Shown: positions 23,933-30,740 of the stretch, in pieces
Numbering within the stretch: the stretch's first letter is position 1
Layout: every line of letters starts with the position of its first letter
Assembly: GCF_900099965.1 (NCBI RefSeq)
Contig: NZ_FNDJ01000037.1
Location: 72,063 to 108,946 of the forward strand
Direction: 5' to 3'
DNA: 36,884 nucleotides
From: Nonomuraea jiangxiensis
GTDB taxonomy: Bacteria > Actinomycetota > Actinomycetes > Streptosporangiales > Streptosporangiaceae
Made by a program: the position numbers and the translations under genes
Notes under the pieces: generated by a model
Database searches by the model: none
What the model saw: only the letters and a program-made list of their open reading frames with translations
Told to the model about the DNA's origin: nothing

Positions 23933-24652
23933 ATGCCGAAATTTCAGGACGTGCCGGAATACGCGGCGGCGATCGCCCCGGTCATCGACGCGGCTCACGT
24001 CAACGTGCACGCCGCGGCCCGCCGGGCGGCCGACGAACTGGCGGAGGCGTCGGGGGTGACCCCCGGGCTGCTGGCCGACCTGAGGTTCATGCTCCCCGTG
24101 CGCCCGGTCAACCGGCCCCAGCTGGGTACGATCTACCGCTACCGCGACCCCGCCGCCCACCAGGCGGACCTGGAGCAGCACCTCAGCGAGGGCACCCTCA
24201 CCAGGGACGGCGACGGGACACTGCGGCTGACGGACAAAGGCCTCAAGTTCATCCACGGGCTGTACGACCTGCACGCCGCCGCGACCCGCCGCGTCTGGCC
24301 CGACCCCGGGCTGCCGGAGCTCGCCGACCTGGCGGGCCGGGTGCTCGACGCCGCCGAACCCCTGCCGGGTGGCGCCTTGGAACTGGCCTCCCCGCCGTAC
24401 GAGCCGGTGGACGCGCCGCCGGGGCTGCTGCTGTTCAACCGGATCGCCGTCCTGCGATACCACCGCGCCGACGCGCACGCCGCGTCCTGGCGGGCGGCGG
24501 GGCTGTCCGCGGCCGAGATCGTCGACCTGCGGGACGGCCCCCTGCGGATCCTGATCGAGGCGGAGACCAACCAGCGGGCCGCGGCGCCGTACCGGGTCCT
24601 CTCGGAGGACGAGCGGACGACCTTGTACGACGGTCTGATGAGGCTCGTCTAG
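23933..24652 (+). CDS. Conserved hypothetical protein, winged-helix-like (SCO6745-type?)
   Basis: 239 aa, no membrane segment. N-terminal helices (AIAPVIDAAHVNVHAAARRAA) lead to a possible winged-helix segment (YRDPAAHQADLEQHLSEGTL, then TLRLTDKGLKFI). The C-terminal half reads LLFNRIAVLRYHRADAHAAS and AEIVDLRDGPLRILIEAETN. The layout recalls actinobacterial SCO6745-family proteins of unknown role, but I am not certain. CATAAT (23919-23924) sits eight bases before ATG 23933 with no ribosome site, so the mRNA is probably leaderless. Confidence 0.75.
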   Translation: MPKFQDVPEYAAAIAPVIDAAHVNVHAAARRAADELAEASGVTPGLLADLRFMLPVRPVNRPQLGTIYRYRDPAAHQADLEQHLSEGTLTRDGDGTLRLTDKGLKFIHGLYDLHAAATRRVWPDPGLPELADLAGRVLDAAEPLPGGALELASPPYEPVDAPPGLLLFNRIAVLRYHRADAHAASWRAAGLSAAEIVDLRDGPLRILIEAETNQRAAAPYRVLSEDERTTLYDGLMRLV

Positions 24653-24680
24653 AAACCGCCAGAAACCGCCAGAAACCGCG
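24651..24680. repeat. Triple 10-bp tandem repeat
   Basis: AGAAACCGCC occurs three times head to tail (24651, 24661, 24671; last base of the third differs). It starts inside the stop codon (24650-24652) of the preceding gene. Confidence 0.9.
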
Positions 24681-24696
24681 CCCGGCAGAACGGCTC

Positions 24697-24719
24697 AAAC
24701 CGGCCATCCCGGTCGGTTT
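24697..24719 (+). terminator. Terminator hairpin after the 239-aa gene
   Basis: AAACCGGCC (24697-24705) pairs with GGTCGGTTT (24711-24719) across a five-base loop, with one G-T wobble, about 45 bp after the stop codon. The right arm ends in TTT. Confidence 0.6.
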
Positions 24720-24870
24720 CCCGTAGCCTGGATATGCCACGAACGAGGTGAGCCCGTGCGTGGCGCCCCGTCACGCCTTCGATCGAGGGCGGGACGGACA
24801 CCGCCCCCCCAACCGTCGTCGCACTCCCGCGCGCTACGCCCCGGTTTGCGGGGGACTCCAGAGTTCGCAA

Positions 24871-24906
24871 AGTGCCACCTCCCGGTAACCAGGAGGGTGG
24901 CGCACT
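24871..24906 (+). promoter_or_regulatory. Imperfect dyad upstream of the universal stress gene
   Basis: AGTGCCACCTCC (24871-24882) and GGAGGGTGGCGCACT (24892-24906) are complementary with two small bulges. The dyad ends 29 bp before the GTG start of the universal stress protein gene and may be an operator or 5' leader hairpin. Confidence 0.45.
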
Positions 24907-24935
24907 ATGGTCGTACTTCTCAAGCAGGAGGCACC

Positions 24936-25454
24936 GTGGAACAGGAACTGCCCGGCGGTGTGAGGCTGATCGTGGGGGTGGACGAGTCCCCGGCCTCGCG
25001 CTGGGCTCTCGCCTGGGCCATCGGCGCGGCCAGGCTGCACCGGATGGCGTTGGTGGTCGTTCACGTCAGCCGTGCGCCCGTGCATCCCTTCCCTGAGGCG
25101 CTGCCCGTTCAGCACGCCGTCAGAGCCGGCGAGGAGGCGCGCTGCGCCGAGGTGATCAACAGTGTGTTCGAGGACGTGGCGGGCGGGGTGCCGGACGACC
25201 TCACGACGGTCGCGATCGGCAGGGTCGGCGATCCCGGCTACCACCTCGTGGACCTGGCCCGCGAGGGCGACCTGCTGGTGCTCGGGAGGGGGCGGCGCGG
25301 CCTGCTCAGCCGCATCTTCCTGCCCTCCACCAGCATGTACTGCGCCCGGCACGCCAAGACCACGGTCGTGATCGTGCAGCAGCCCTCGCCGCCCGACGAC
25401 CCGGAGATGTCAGGGGAGCGGGCCAGGCGGTTCTGGCTGCGCCGCCATCCGTAG
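24936..25454 (+). CDS. Universal stress protein (UspA family)
   Basis: 172 aa single Usp domain. The first strand and Asp are in RLIVGVDESPASRWALAWAI. The ATP-binding loop region reads VLGRGRRGLLSRIFLPSTS; the canonical last Gly of the G-x2-G-x9-G-S/T motif is not clearly kept (Pro-Ser-Thr-Ser instead), so nucleotide binding is uncertain. GTG 24936 has AGGAGG in front; the longer in-frame extension to 24756 is non-coding. The last 45 bp overlap the 3' end of the convergent MocR-type gene. Confidence 0.87.
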   Translation: MEQELPGGVRLIVGVDESPASRWALAWAIGAARLHRMALVVVHVSRAPVHPFPEALPVQHAVRAGEEARCAEVINSVFEDVAGGVPDDLTTVAIGRVGDPGYHLVDLAREGDLLVLGRGRRGLLSRIFLPSTSMYCARHAKTTVVIVQQPSPPDDPEMSGERARRFWLRRHP

Positions 25455-26795
25455 CAGGCGCAGTCCCTCGGGGATGGCGTCTCGGGTGATCGCGCCGTAG
25501 CCCAGGACGAGGCCGGGCTGGGGCGGGGCCTCGCCACAGTACGCCTCCAGCCGTTCCACTGCCACGTCCGGCGGCAGGCGTACCGACATTCCCGGCGGGA
25601 TGCGGGCACACAGGTGCAGGCCGGCCGTAGAGGGGATCAGATCCAGGAAACCGGCGAGCGCCTCGGCGATCAGCGCGTGCCTGGCGGCGTACTCGCGGGT
25701 GGCCTTCCTGATGTGCCTGGCCAGCAGGCCCTCGTCGATGAAGCGGGCCAGGGCGGCCTGCGTGGGCAGCTCGCCGTGCCAGTCGGACAGGCGTCTGGCG
25801 GTACGCAGGGCGGGCGCGAGCGACGCGGGGGCGACCAGGAAGCCGAGCCTCAGCATGGGGAGCAGGGTCTTCGAGAACGAGCCCACGTAGATGACGCGGC
25901 CGGCGCGGTCGAGGCTCTGGAGGGGTTCGAGCGGGCGTTCGCCGAAGCGGAACTCGCTGTCGTAGTCGTCCTCGATGACCACGGCGCGGCGGCGTTCCGC
26001 CCAGGCCAGCAGGGCGGCTCGGCGGGCCGGCGACATGGGAGTGCCGAGCGGGAACTGGTGGGAGGGCGTCACGTACACGATGCGGGCGGAGCCGGGTACG
26101 GCCTCGACGACCAGGCCCTCGGCGTCCACCGGGACCCCGGCCACGCGCGCGCCGAGGGAGCGGAACAGCTGGCGGGCCGGGGGATAGCCGGGCTCCTCGA
26201 CGGCCACGCAGGTGCCTGGTTCGATGAGGACGCGGCCGATGAGGTCGAGGGCCTGCTGGGCGCCGTTCGTGATGAGTACGTCGCCGGGGCCGGCGAGCAC
26301 CGAGCGACTGATACCGATATGCCGCGAAATAGCCTCCCTTAGAGGCTCGTATCCGGAAGGGTCGCTATAGGTGGCGACGCCTACCCGCAGCTCGCGAGCC
26401 ACCAGCCTGCGCCAGGTCTCCATCGGGAACAGGTGCGGGTCCGGGATACCGGCGCGGAAGTCGTACCGGGCGGGCTGCGGCGGTCGTACGCCGTGGAGCT
26501 CGCGCCAGACCGGCTTCGGCTGCACCACCCCCTTGGGCGCGGCCCGGCGCCTGACCTGCTGCGCCGACACGAACGTGCCCGCCCCCGCCCGCCCCACCAG
26601 GAACCCGTCGGCGACCAGGCGGTCGTAGGCGAGCGCGACCGTGTTCCTGGAGATCTCCAGCCGGCGGGCCAGCTCCCTGGTCGGGGGCAACCGCTCGCCC
26701 GCGCGCAGCCGCCCGTCGAGGATGGCCTCAAGGAGCTGTCGGTAGACCTGTGCGGCCAGGTCACCACGGCCGCCGAGGCTGATGTGTACGTCCAA
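25410..26795 (-). CDS. MocR/PdxR-type regulator (GntR HTH plus aminotransferase domain)
   Basis: About 461 aa. GntR HTH: GDLAAQVYRQLLEAILDGRL, RLPPTRELARRLEISRNTVA, AYDRLVADGFLV. Aminotransferase-like domain with YSDPSGYEPLREAI, SHQFPLGTPMS, EDDYDSEFRF and the PLP lysine in YVGSFSKTLLPMLRLG. It probably controls the divergent AhpD-like gene in response to PLP or an amine. The start is doubtful: TTG 26795 gives the usual N-terminus (LDVHISLGG), while ATG 26864 would extend the gene into the neighbour's start codon through AT-richer, promoter-like DNA. Its 3' end overlaps the convergent universal stress gene by 45 bp. Confidence 0.88.
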   Translation of the reverse strand: MDVHISLGGRGDLAAQVYRQLLEAILDGRLRAGERLPPTRELARRLEISRNTVALAYDRLVADGFLVGRAGAGTFVSAQQVRRRAAPKGVVQPKPVWRELHGVRPPQPARYDFRAGIPDPHLFPMETWRRLVARELRVGVATYSDPSGYEPLREAISRHIGISRSVLAGPGDVLITNGAQQALDLIGRVLIEPGTCVAVEEPGYPPARQLFRSLGARVAGVPVDAEGLVVEAVPGSARIVYVTPSHQFPLGTPMSPARRAALLAWAERRRAVVIEDDYDSEFRFGERPLEPLQSLDRAGRVIYVGSFSKTLLPMLRLGFLVAPASLAPALRTARRLSDWHGELPTQAALARFIDEGLLARHIRKATREYAARHALIAEALAGFLDLIPSTAGLHLCARIPPGMSVRLPPDVAVERLEAYCGEAPPQPGLVLGYGAITRDAIPEGLRLLRMAAQPEPPGPLP

Positions 26796-26813
26796 CTTGG
26801 CCCAATCAACTTG
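26793..26813. promoter_or_regulatory. Candidate MocR operator (direct repeats)
   Basis: CAACTTG occurs at 26793-26799 and 26807-26813, direct repeats 14 bp apart, at the 5' end of the MocR-type gene and within the shared divergent region. MocR regulators typically bind direct repeats. Binding here is inferred. Confidence 0.4.
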
Positions 26814-26862
26814 CCGGAAATTGGAGCTTATATCGGGACAAGATGGGTTGCAGGATGGGGGC

Positions 26863-27309
26863 ATGACCGAACGAATGAACCTCGGGTCGCTGGCCCGCGA
26901 CGCGTACAAGGCGATGTCCGGACTGGACAAGTTCGTGGCGCAGAGCACCCTCCCCAAGCCCCTCCTCCAGCTGGTGAGCCTGCGCGCCAGCCAGATCAAC
27001 GGCTGCGTCTACTGCGTGGACATGCACAGCTCGGACGCCAAGAAGGAGGGGGAGAGCGACGCCCGCCTGCACGCCGTGGCCGTCTGGCAGGAGGCCCCCT
27101 TCTTCACCGAGCAGGAACGCGCCGCCCTGGCCTTCACCGAGGCCGCCACCAGGCTCTCCACCAGCGACATCACGGACGAGATCTGGGCCCGCGCCGCCGC
27201 CGTCTTCGACGAGCAGGAACTGGCCGCCCTCGTGGTCGCCGTGGCCACCATCAACGCATGGAACCGGATGGGGGTGGCCACCCGGATGACACCGGAGTCG
27301 TACGCATGA
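26863..27309 (+). CDS. Carboxymuconolactone decarboxylase / AhpD-like protein
   Basis: 148 aa all-helical AhpD-like protein. The redox motif C-x-x-C-x3-H is visible as GCVYCVDMHSSDAKKEG at about 48-64; the family acts as a peroxidase/disulfide reductase partner. AAARLS...TDEIWARAAAVFDEQELAALV matches the C-terminal half. ATG 26863 is preceded by GGATGGGGG. Divergent from a MocR-type regulator, a common pairing in actinomycetes, so it is likely its target. A function in alkylhydroperoxide stress is plausible. Confidence 0.9.
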   Translation: MTERMNLGSLARDAYKAMSGLDKFVAQSTLPKPLLQLVSLRASQINGCVYCVDMHSSDAKKEGESDARLHAVAVWQEAPFFTEQERAALAFTEAATRLSTSDITDEIWARAAAVFDEQELAALVVAVATINAWNRMGVATRMTPESYA

Positions 27310-27326
27310 GCGCCGCCGCCGAGTGA

Positions 27327-28070
27327 TCAGGCGAAGCACCGCACTCGCAGTCCGTCACCCACCACGAACCCGCCGCAGAACACCACCGCCACACCCGCGA
27401 TCACCGGGTAGCGCACCCCCACACCGCCACGTTGTAGGCGAACCCTCAGAACGGCTTCCCCGTGATCGTGGCCGGCGTCCGGCGCGACAACCGAATGGCG
27501 TCGGCCGCGACCCGGCGTCGATGCCCACGGAGACCACCACTCCCCGGGCCCCGACCGCGCTGTCCCCGGCCAGCAGCACCGGAGTCAACCCCAGCCCGCA
27601 CAACCGCGCCACGGCCCCTTCGCTGGTGGGCTCCCCCACGTCGGCCACCATCAGCACCGCCCGCGCCGGGAGGCCGAGCAGGTCGGCCGGACCGCGGTGG
27701 CGGTGGGCTGGGACGGGTCGGTACCACCCGCCCCAGTTCGGCGTTGAGCGACTGTGACGACTCCACCAACAACCGGAGCCCAGCCGACCAACACCGCCTG
27801 CCCGTGGCACCACCCCACGCAGCCGACCCCTTAGACGTTGGCGAACCGCTCCAATGTCGGCGAACCGCTCCAACGTCGGCAGCCCCGCCACGGGCAGTCC
27901 CCGCCACGGGCAGTCCCCGCCACGGGCAGCGCCTCGCCCGGGCAGCGGCCGCCTTGCCCACGGCCTACGCGATCGGCCGCTCGGACGCCTGCTCCAGCCC
28001 TCCCGGCCCCTTAGCCAAGATGCCGAGCTGACCCCGCTGCCCACTGCCCATCAGCAACGCCTTGGGAGCG
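27327..28070 (-). pseudogene. copA: Decayed copper-transporting P1B-type ATPase
   Basis: Minus-strand fragments in more than one frame match CopA in order. ALLMGSGQRGQLGILAKGP (from about 28063) is the segment just before the phosphorylation site. LMVADVGEPTSEGAVARLCG then LGLTPVLLAGDS (about 27520-27670) is the P-domain. AADAIRLSRRTPATI (about 27450-27490) precedes the last helices, and FAYNVA then PVIAGVAVVF...GLRVRCFA end at 27327. The DKTGT phosphorylation motif and metal-site helices are absent, one Trp codon of the final region is TGA, and frames shift repeatedly. The gene is dead. It lies directly downstream of copZ on the same strand, the usual copZ-copA order. Homology upstream of 28070 is unclear. 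Confidence 0.82.
27840..27930. repeat. Two adjoining minisatellites inside the copA pseudogene
   Basis: A 19-bp unit beginning GGCGAACCGCTCC occurs twice (27840-27858, 27859-27877; one mismatch). It is followed by three copies of a 16-bp unit CCCCGCCACGGGCAGT (27883-27898, 27899-27914, 27915-27930; one mismatch in the last). They lie where the ATPase phosphorylation domain should be. Confidence 0.9.
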
Positions 28071-28270
28071 GCCGGCCCCAGCACGCACGGACACGCGTCT
28101 CAGACCCAGCCGCCACCGCTCACATCAGGCAGGATGCGCCCGTAGCCATGCCACCAATCACCCCATGCCCGGAGCCGTCGGCATGACCGCCCTCCCCGAC
28201 CCCCAGGACACCGTCGAAGACGACGGTCACACCCAGGGTGTACGAACCGAGTCCGGTGCGGTGCCAGCGA

Positions 28271-28483
28271 TCATGATCGGCCCACCAATTCGTACCCCGC
28301 CTCCTTGACGGCCGCACTGATCAGCTCCGCATCGACCGGCGCATCACTGCCGACCGTCAACAGCCCGGTAGCCAGGTCCACCTCCACGGACGTAACCCCC
28401 GCCACTTCGCTGACCTCTTCCTTCACGGAGCTGACGCAGTGGCCGCAGGTCATGCCGTTGACGGTGTAGGTGGCGGCGCTCAT
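28271..28483 (-). CDS. copZ: Copper chaperone CopZ (HMA domain)
   Basis: 70 aa, a single heavy-metal-associated domain with the copper site GMTCGHC near the N-terminus (NGMTCGHCVSSVKEEVSEV) and the second half VDLATGLLTVGSDAPVDAEL. It would carry Cu(I) in the cytoplasm and hand it to a P-type ATPase, but the adjacent copA is a pseudogene. ATG 28483 has GAAGGAG upstream; the longer frame to 28543 runs into the operator. A CsoR-type operator precedes it. Confidence 0.93.
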   Translation of the reverse strand: MSAATYTVNGMTCGHCVSSVKEEVSEVAGVTSVEVDLATGLLTVGSDAPVDAELISAAVKEAGYELVGRS

Positions 28484-28532
28484 AGCGATCTCCTTCAGTC
28501 GTGCGCAAGCAGTCGTTCTCCGACTCCCCATG

Positions 28533-28549
28533 ATACCCCCCAAGGGTAT
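28533..28549 (-). promoter_or_regulatory. CsoR-type copper operator
   Basis: ATACCC-N5-GGGTAT (28533-28538 and 28544-28549) fits the CsoR/RcnR-family operator layout known upstream of copper-export operons. It lies 50 bp before the copZ start. No csoR gene is in the window, so the repressor must be encoded elsewhere. Confidence 0.75.
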
Positions 28550-28559
28550 AAGCAGAAGT

Positions 28560-29048
28560 GAGATTCACCTCACAACCAGCGCGCCCCGTACGGCCGACTC
28601 ACACCCGCACGACAGCGACCCTCTTGCCGTACCTCCGAGACACCGCCCCCACGGCCATACCTCCGACGAACAGCCGCGCACCGCGCCCCCACCTCCGAAC
28701 CCTGCACCAAAGAGCACTCCCCAGGCCTCGGCCCCCAAGACCTCCCGAGATACCCCCGGGAGGCTACCCCACCTGCGCATACCTCCACCCGACCCGCCAC
28801 GCCGATACTTCCACCACCACCTCGCCCACTCCCACCCCCACCACCAGGCGACCTCGCCGGCACGGCCACAACCCCGAGCCGGCGCCCTGCGCGAACCACC
28901 CAACCCGCGACTGCCCACCAAGCTTGCCCTCCCCTTGCCCCCTGCCCCTTGCTCCCTGGCCCATGAGGCTGGTTGCCCAACCCCCACGCCACGCGCAGAG
29001 TCGGAAATCTTGGCATGATCGGGATGTTGTCCAAGAAAAGTACGGGTG
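28560..29048. other. C-rich, G-poor stretch without a convincing gene
   Basis: From about 28,560 to 28,960 the + strand is strongly enriched in C over G, with many CCACC, CTCC and CCCAC runs. Long open frames on both strands translate to Pro/Arg-rich or Gly/Arg-rich sequence with no motif and look like composition artefacts. A hairpin CCTCCCG / CGGGAGG spans 28741-28763. It may be decayed coding DNA. Confidence 0.5.
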
Positions 29049-29162
29049 ATGACAATGAACGATGTGAGCGCGGGTGATCGAACAACGGAGAGAGACGAGA
29101 ACCGCGAAGAGAACCGCGAAGAGAACAACAACAGCGGGCCGAGGCCCTTCACCTGGGGTTGA
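29049..29162 (+). CDS. Possible small charged peptide upstream of DLW-39
   Basis: 37-codon frame (ATG 29049, or ATG 29055) coding a very polar peptide with a repeated Glu-Asn-Arg-Glu segment (ERDENREENREENNNSG) and ending PRPFTWG. The repeat reflects a 12-bp DNA duplication. There is no good ribosome site (GTGATGACA ahead) and no family I recognise. It may be a real small protein, a leader peptide or chance; it lies 135 bp before the DLW-39 gene on the same strand. Confidence 0.3.
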   Translation: MTMNDVSAGDRTTERDENREENREENNNSGPRPFTWG

Positions 29163-29297
29163 GCACTCGCTCATCGCACATTCCGCACATCTGGCCCGTG
29201 CACGACACAGGGATCGCAGCCATCCCTTGCTAGGCTGCATGTCAACCGTTGGGTCTCACCCCGGCAGGTGAGGCCGTCGAAGAAGTGGGGTCACACC

Positions 29298-29417
29298 GTG
29301 AAGAAGCTGCTCGTTCTGGCGCTGATCGCCCTTGGGGGGTTGCTGATCTGGCGTAAGGTGCAGGCCGACCGCGCAGAGCTCGATCTCTGGACCGAGGCGA
29401 CCGGCAGCGAGAACTAA
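29298..29417 (+). CDS. DLW-39 family small membrane protein
   Basis: Exactly 39 aa (MKKLLVLALIALGGLLIW, then RKVQADRAELDLWTEATGSE). It has one N-terminal membrane helix, a short basic stretch, and the conserved Asp-Leu-Trp motif that names the actinobacterial DLW-39 family. These tiny proteins are usually encoded near gyrA and the tRNA-Ile/tRNA-Ala genes; here tRNA-Ala follows within 0.8 kb but gyrase is not in view. The GTG start has a GAAGAAGTGGGG purine stretch upstream. Function unknown. Confidence 0.88.
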   Translation: MKKLLVLALIALGGLLIWRKVQADRAELDLWTEATGSEN

Positions 29418-29433
29418 CCCGACCGGCGAGGCG

Positions 29434-30162
29434 ATGAGTGACGTCGTCCCCATCAAGCTGGCGTGCCTGGACCTGGCAGGCACCACAGTAGGTGACATCG
29501 CCATGGTCGAGCGCGCCTTTGCCGAGGCGATCGCGACCCAGGGCATTGTGCCCGGGACCGGAGCGTATGCGCGTGCCATGGTTCACGTGCACCGGTCCCG
29601 GGGCTGCCCCAAGATCGATGTCTTCCGCGGGATCTTCCCCGGCAACGAGGCCCAGGCCCAGGCGGCGAACCTGACGTTCGAGCGCTCCTACGAGGGTGCC
29701 CTTGAGCGAGCAGGTCTCATACCCGTGCCCGGAGTCCTCGAAGTCCTCGACAAGCTCCGCGGCACCGGCATCAAGCTCGCCCTGATCACCGGCTTCAGCC
29801 GTACCACCCTGAGTCGCGTACTGAGCGTCCTCGGCTGGCACGACAAGATCGACCTCGCCATCTGCCCCGAAGACGCCGGCGGCCGCGGCCGCCCCTGGCC
29901 TGACATGGTCCTGCACGCCGTCCTCAAACTGGGCGTCCAAGACGTACGCCAGGTGGCAGTCATCGGCGACTCGGAAAGCGACATGCTCTGCGGCAAACGA
30001 GCCGGCGCCTCGATCGTCGCAGGCGTGATGACAGGCGTCCACAGCCGTGAACGCCTCCTGAAGGGCGGCGCAACCCACATCCTGGACTCGATCGCGGATT
30101 TTCCGAGCTTGGTACTGAGCGACGACCTTGGGACGACGCAGGTGGCTTCGTCCGCCCGGTAA
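29434..30162 (+). CDS. Phosphonatase-like HAD hydrolase
   Basis: 242 aa HAD-superfamily phosphatase. Motif I is DLAGTT at about 13-18 with the nucleophile Asp in LACLDLAGTTVGD, motif II is Thr in LALITGFSRTTL, and motif IV lies in AVIGDSESDMLCGKRAG. The cap has RGCPKIDVFRGIFP instead of the Schiff-base lysine of true phosphonoacetaldehyde hydrolase, so it belongs to the phosphonatase-like group with unknown substrate. It begins 16 bp after the DLW-39 stop and may be co-transcribed with it, ending 15 bp before the tRNA gene. Confidence 0.88.
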   Translation: MSDVVPIKLACLDLAGTTVGDIAMVERAFAEAIATQGIVPGTGAYARAMVHVHRSRGCPKIDVFRGIFPGNEAQAQAANLTFERSYEGALERAGLIPVPGVLEVLDKLRGTGIKLALITGFSRTTLSRVLSVLGWHDKIDLAICPEDAGGRGRPWPDMVLHAVLKLGVQDVRQVAVIGDSESDMLCGKRAGASIVAGVMTGVHSRERLLKGGATHILDSIADFPSLVLSDDLGTTQVASSAR

Positions 30163-30177
30163 GCTATCTTCGTCGAA

Positions 30178-30253
30178 GGGGCCTTAGCTCAGTTGGCAGA
30201 GCGCCTGCTTTGCAAGCAGGAAGTCAGGAGTTCGAATCTCCTAGGCTCCACCA
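30178..30253 (+). tRNA. tRNA-Ala (anticodon UGC)
   Basis: 76-nt cloverleaf. Acceptor stem GGGGCCT pairs with AGGCTCC, the D arm contains AGCTCAGTTGGCAGAGC, the anticodon stem CCTGC/GCAGG encloses loop TTTGCAA (anticodon TGC), and the T arm has AGGAGTTCGAATCTCCT. CCA is encoded (30251-30253). It serves as integration target: its 3' half recurs at 34934-34978. Confidence 0.97.
30208..30251 (+). repeat. att direct repeat inside tRNA-Ala
   Basis: The 44 bp from the anticodon loop to the first C of CCA are repeated at 34934-34978 with one inserted G. This is the attachment-site copy that keeps the tRNA whole, as is usual for tyrosine-recombinase elements. Confidence 0.85.
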
Positions 30254-30259
30254 GGGAGA

Positions 30260-30296
30260 ACTCACCCTCGCCGACCACAGCGAGGCGAGGGTGAGT
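30260..30296 (+). terminator. Terminator hairpin after tRNA-Ala
   Basis: Perfect 13-bp arms ACTCACCCTCGCC (30260-30272) and GGCGAGGGTGAGT (30284-30296) with an 11-base loop, seven bases after the encoded CCA. From here to 30740 I see no gene; the only other structured feature is repeat copy A. Confidence 0.8.
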
Positions 30297-30537
30297 GACA
30301 AACTGCGTGACTACCGCGTTTGTGGTCACGCATCCGTCGCCTGTGGTGGGCACGGGGGTCTCGAAGTGATCGTCCTCCGCGAGCCGCTCACCGTCCCGTG
30401 GTCGCATGCTCGATGGCCTAGCCATGACGCGAAGTGCAGAAAGCGAATAACCCACCAATCGGAGATCGAACGCACTCCGGGAGCACTCCCGCCATAGCGC
30501 TCAACGGCGATCAGTTGCCGAATGGGTCTTATGTGGG

Positions 30538-30734
30538 TATCAAGGCGCCGGCGCGGCGCGCTGCCGCACCCTGGCCCTCTGCCCGCCGTCCAGGCGTGCG
30601 GCCCGGGGACTGGTCCCGGACGGAGCGGGACACCGGTTTGGCCGCCGCACACCAACCGCACCACACAGGCTGAACCCTCTGCCTGGGGGTTCGCGTCGCC
30701 GCACAGGTGCAGCCCTCACGATCGCCACAGCATG
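30538..30734. repeat. Dispersed repeat, copy A
   Basis: Begins TATCAAG followed by an imperfect GC hairpin, and ends GCCGCACAGGTGCAGCCCTC then ACGATCGCCACAGCATG. The last 37 bases match copy C (35771-35936) at 34 positions. It sits six bases downstream of the 331-aa gene's stop codon. Confidence 0.75.
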
Positions 30735-30740
30735 CAGGGA

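Noticed and set aside
24651..24680. CRISPR array
   Set aside because: Three 10-bp head-to-tail units without spacers; no cas genes anywhere in the window.
28565..29240. Long minus-strand frames in the C-rich stretch (Gly/Arg-rich, one hydrophobic run)
   Set aside because: No start signal, no family resemblance, and composition follows the local C/G asymmetry.
30189..30458. Protein starting from the tRNA-Ala antisense (VEPRRFELLTS)
   Set aside because: This is the well-known spurious translation of a tRNA gene's reverse strand; the same peptide appears at the second att copy.
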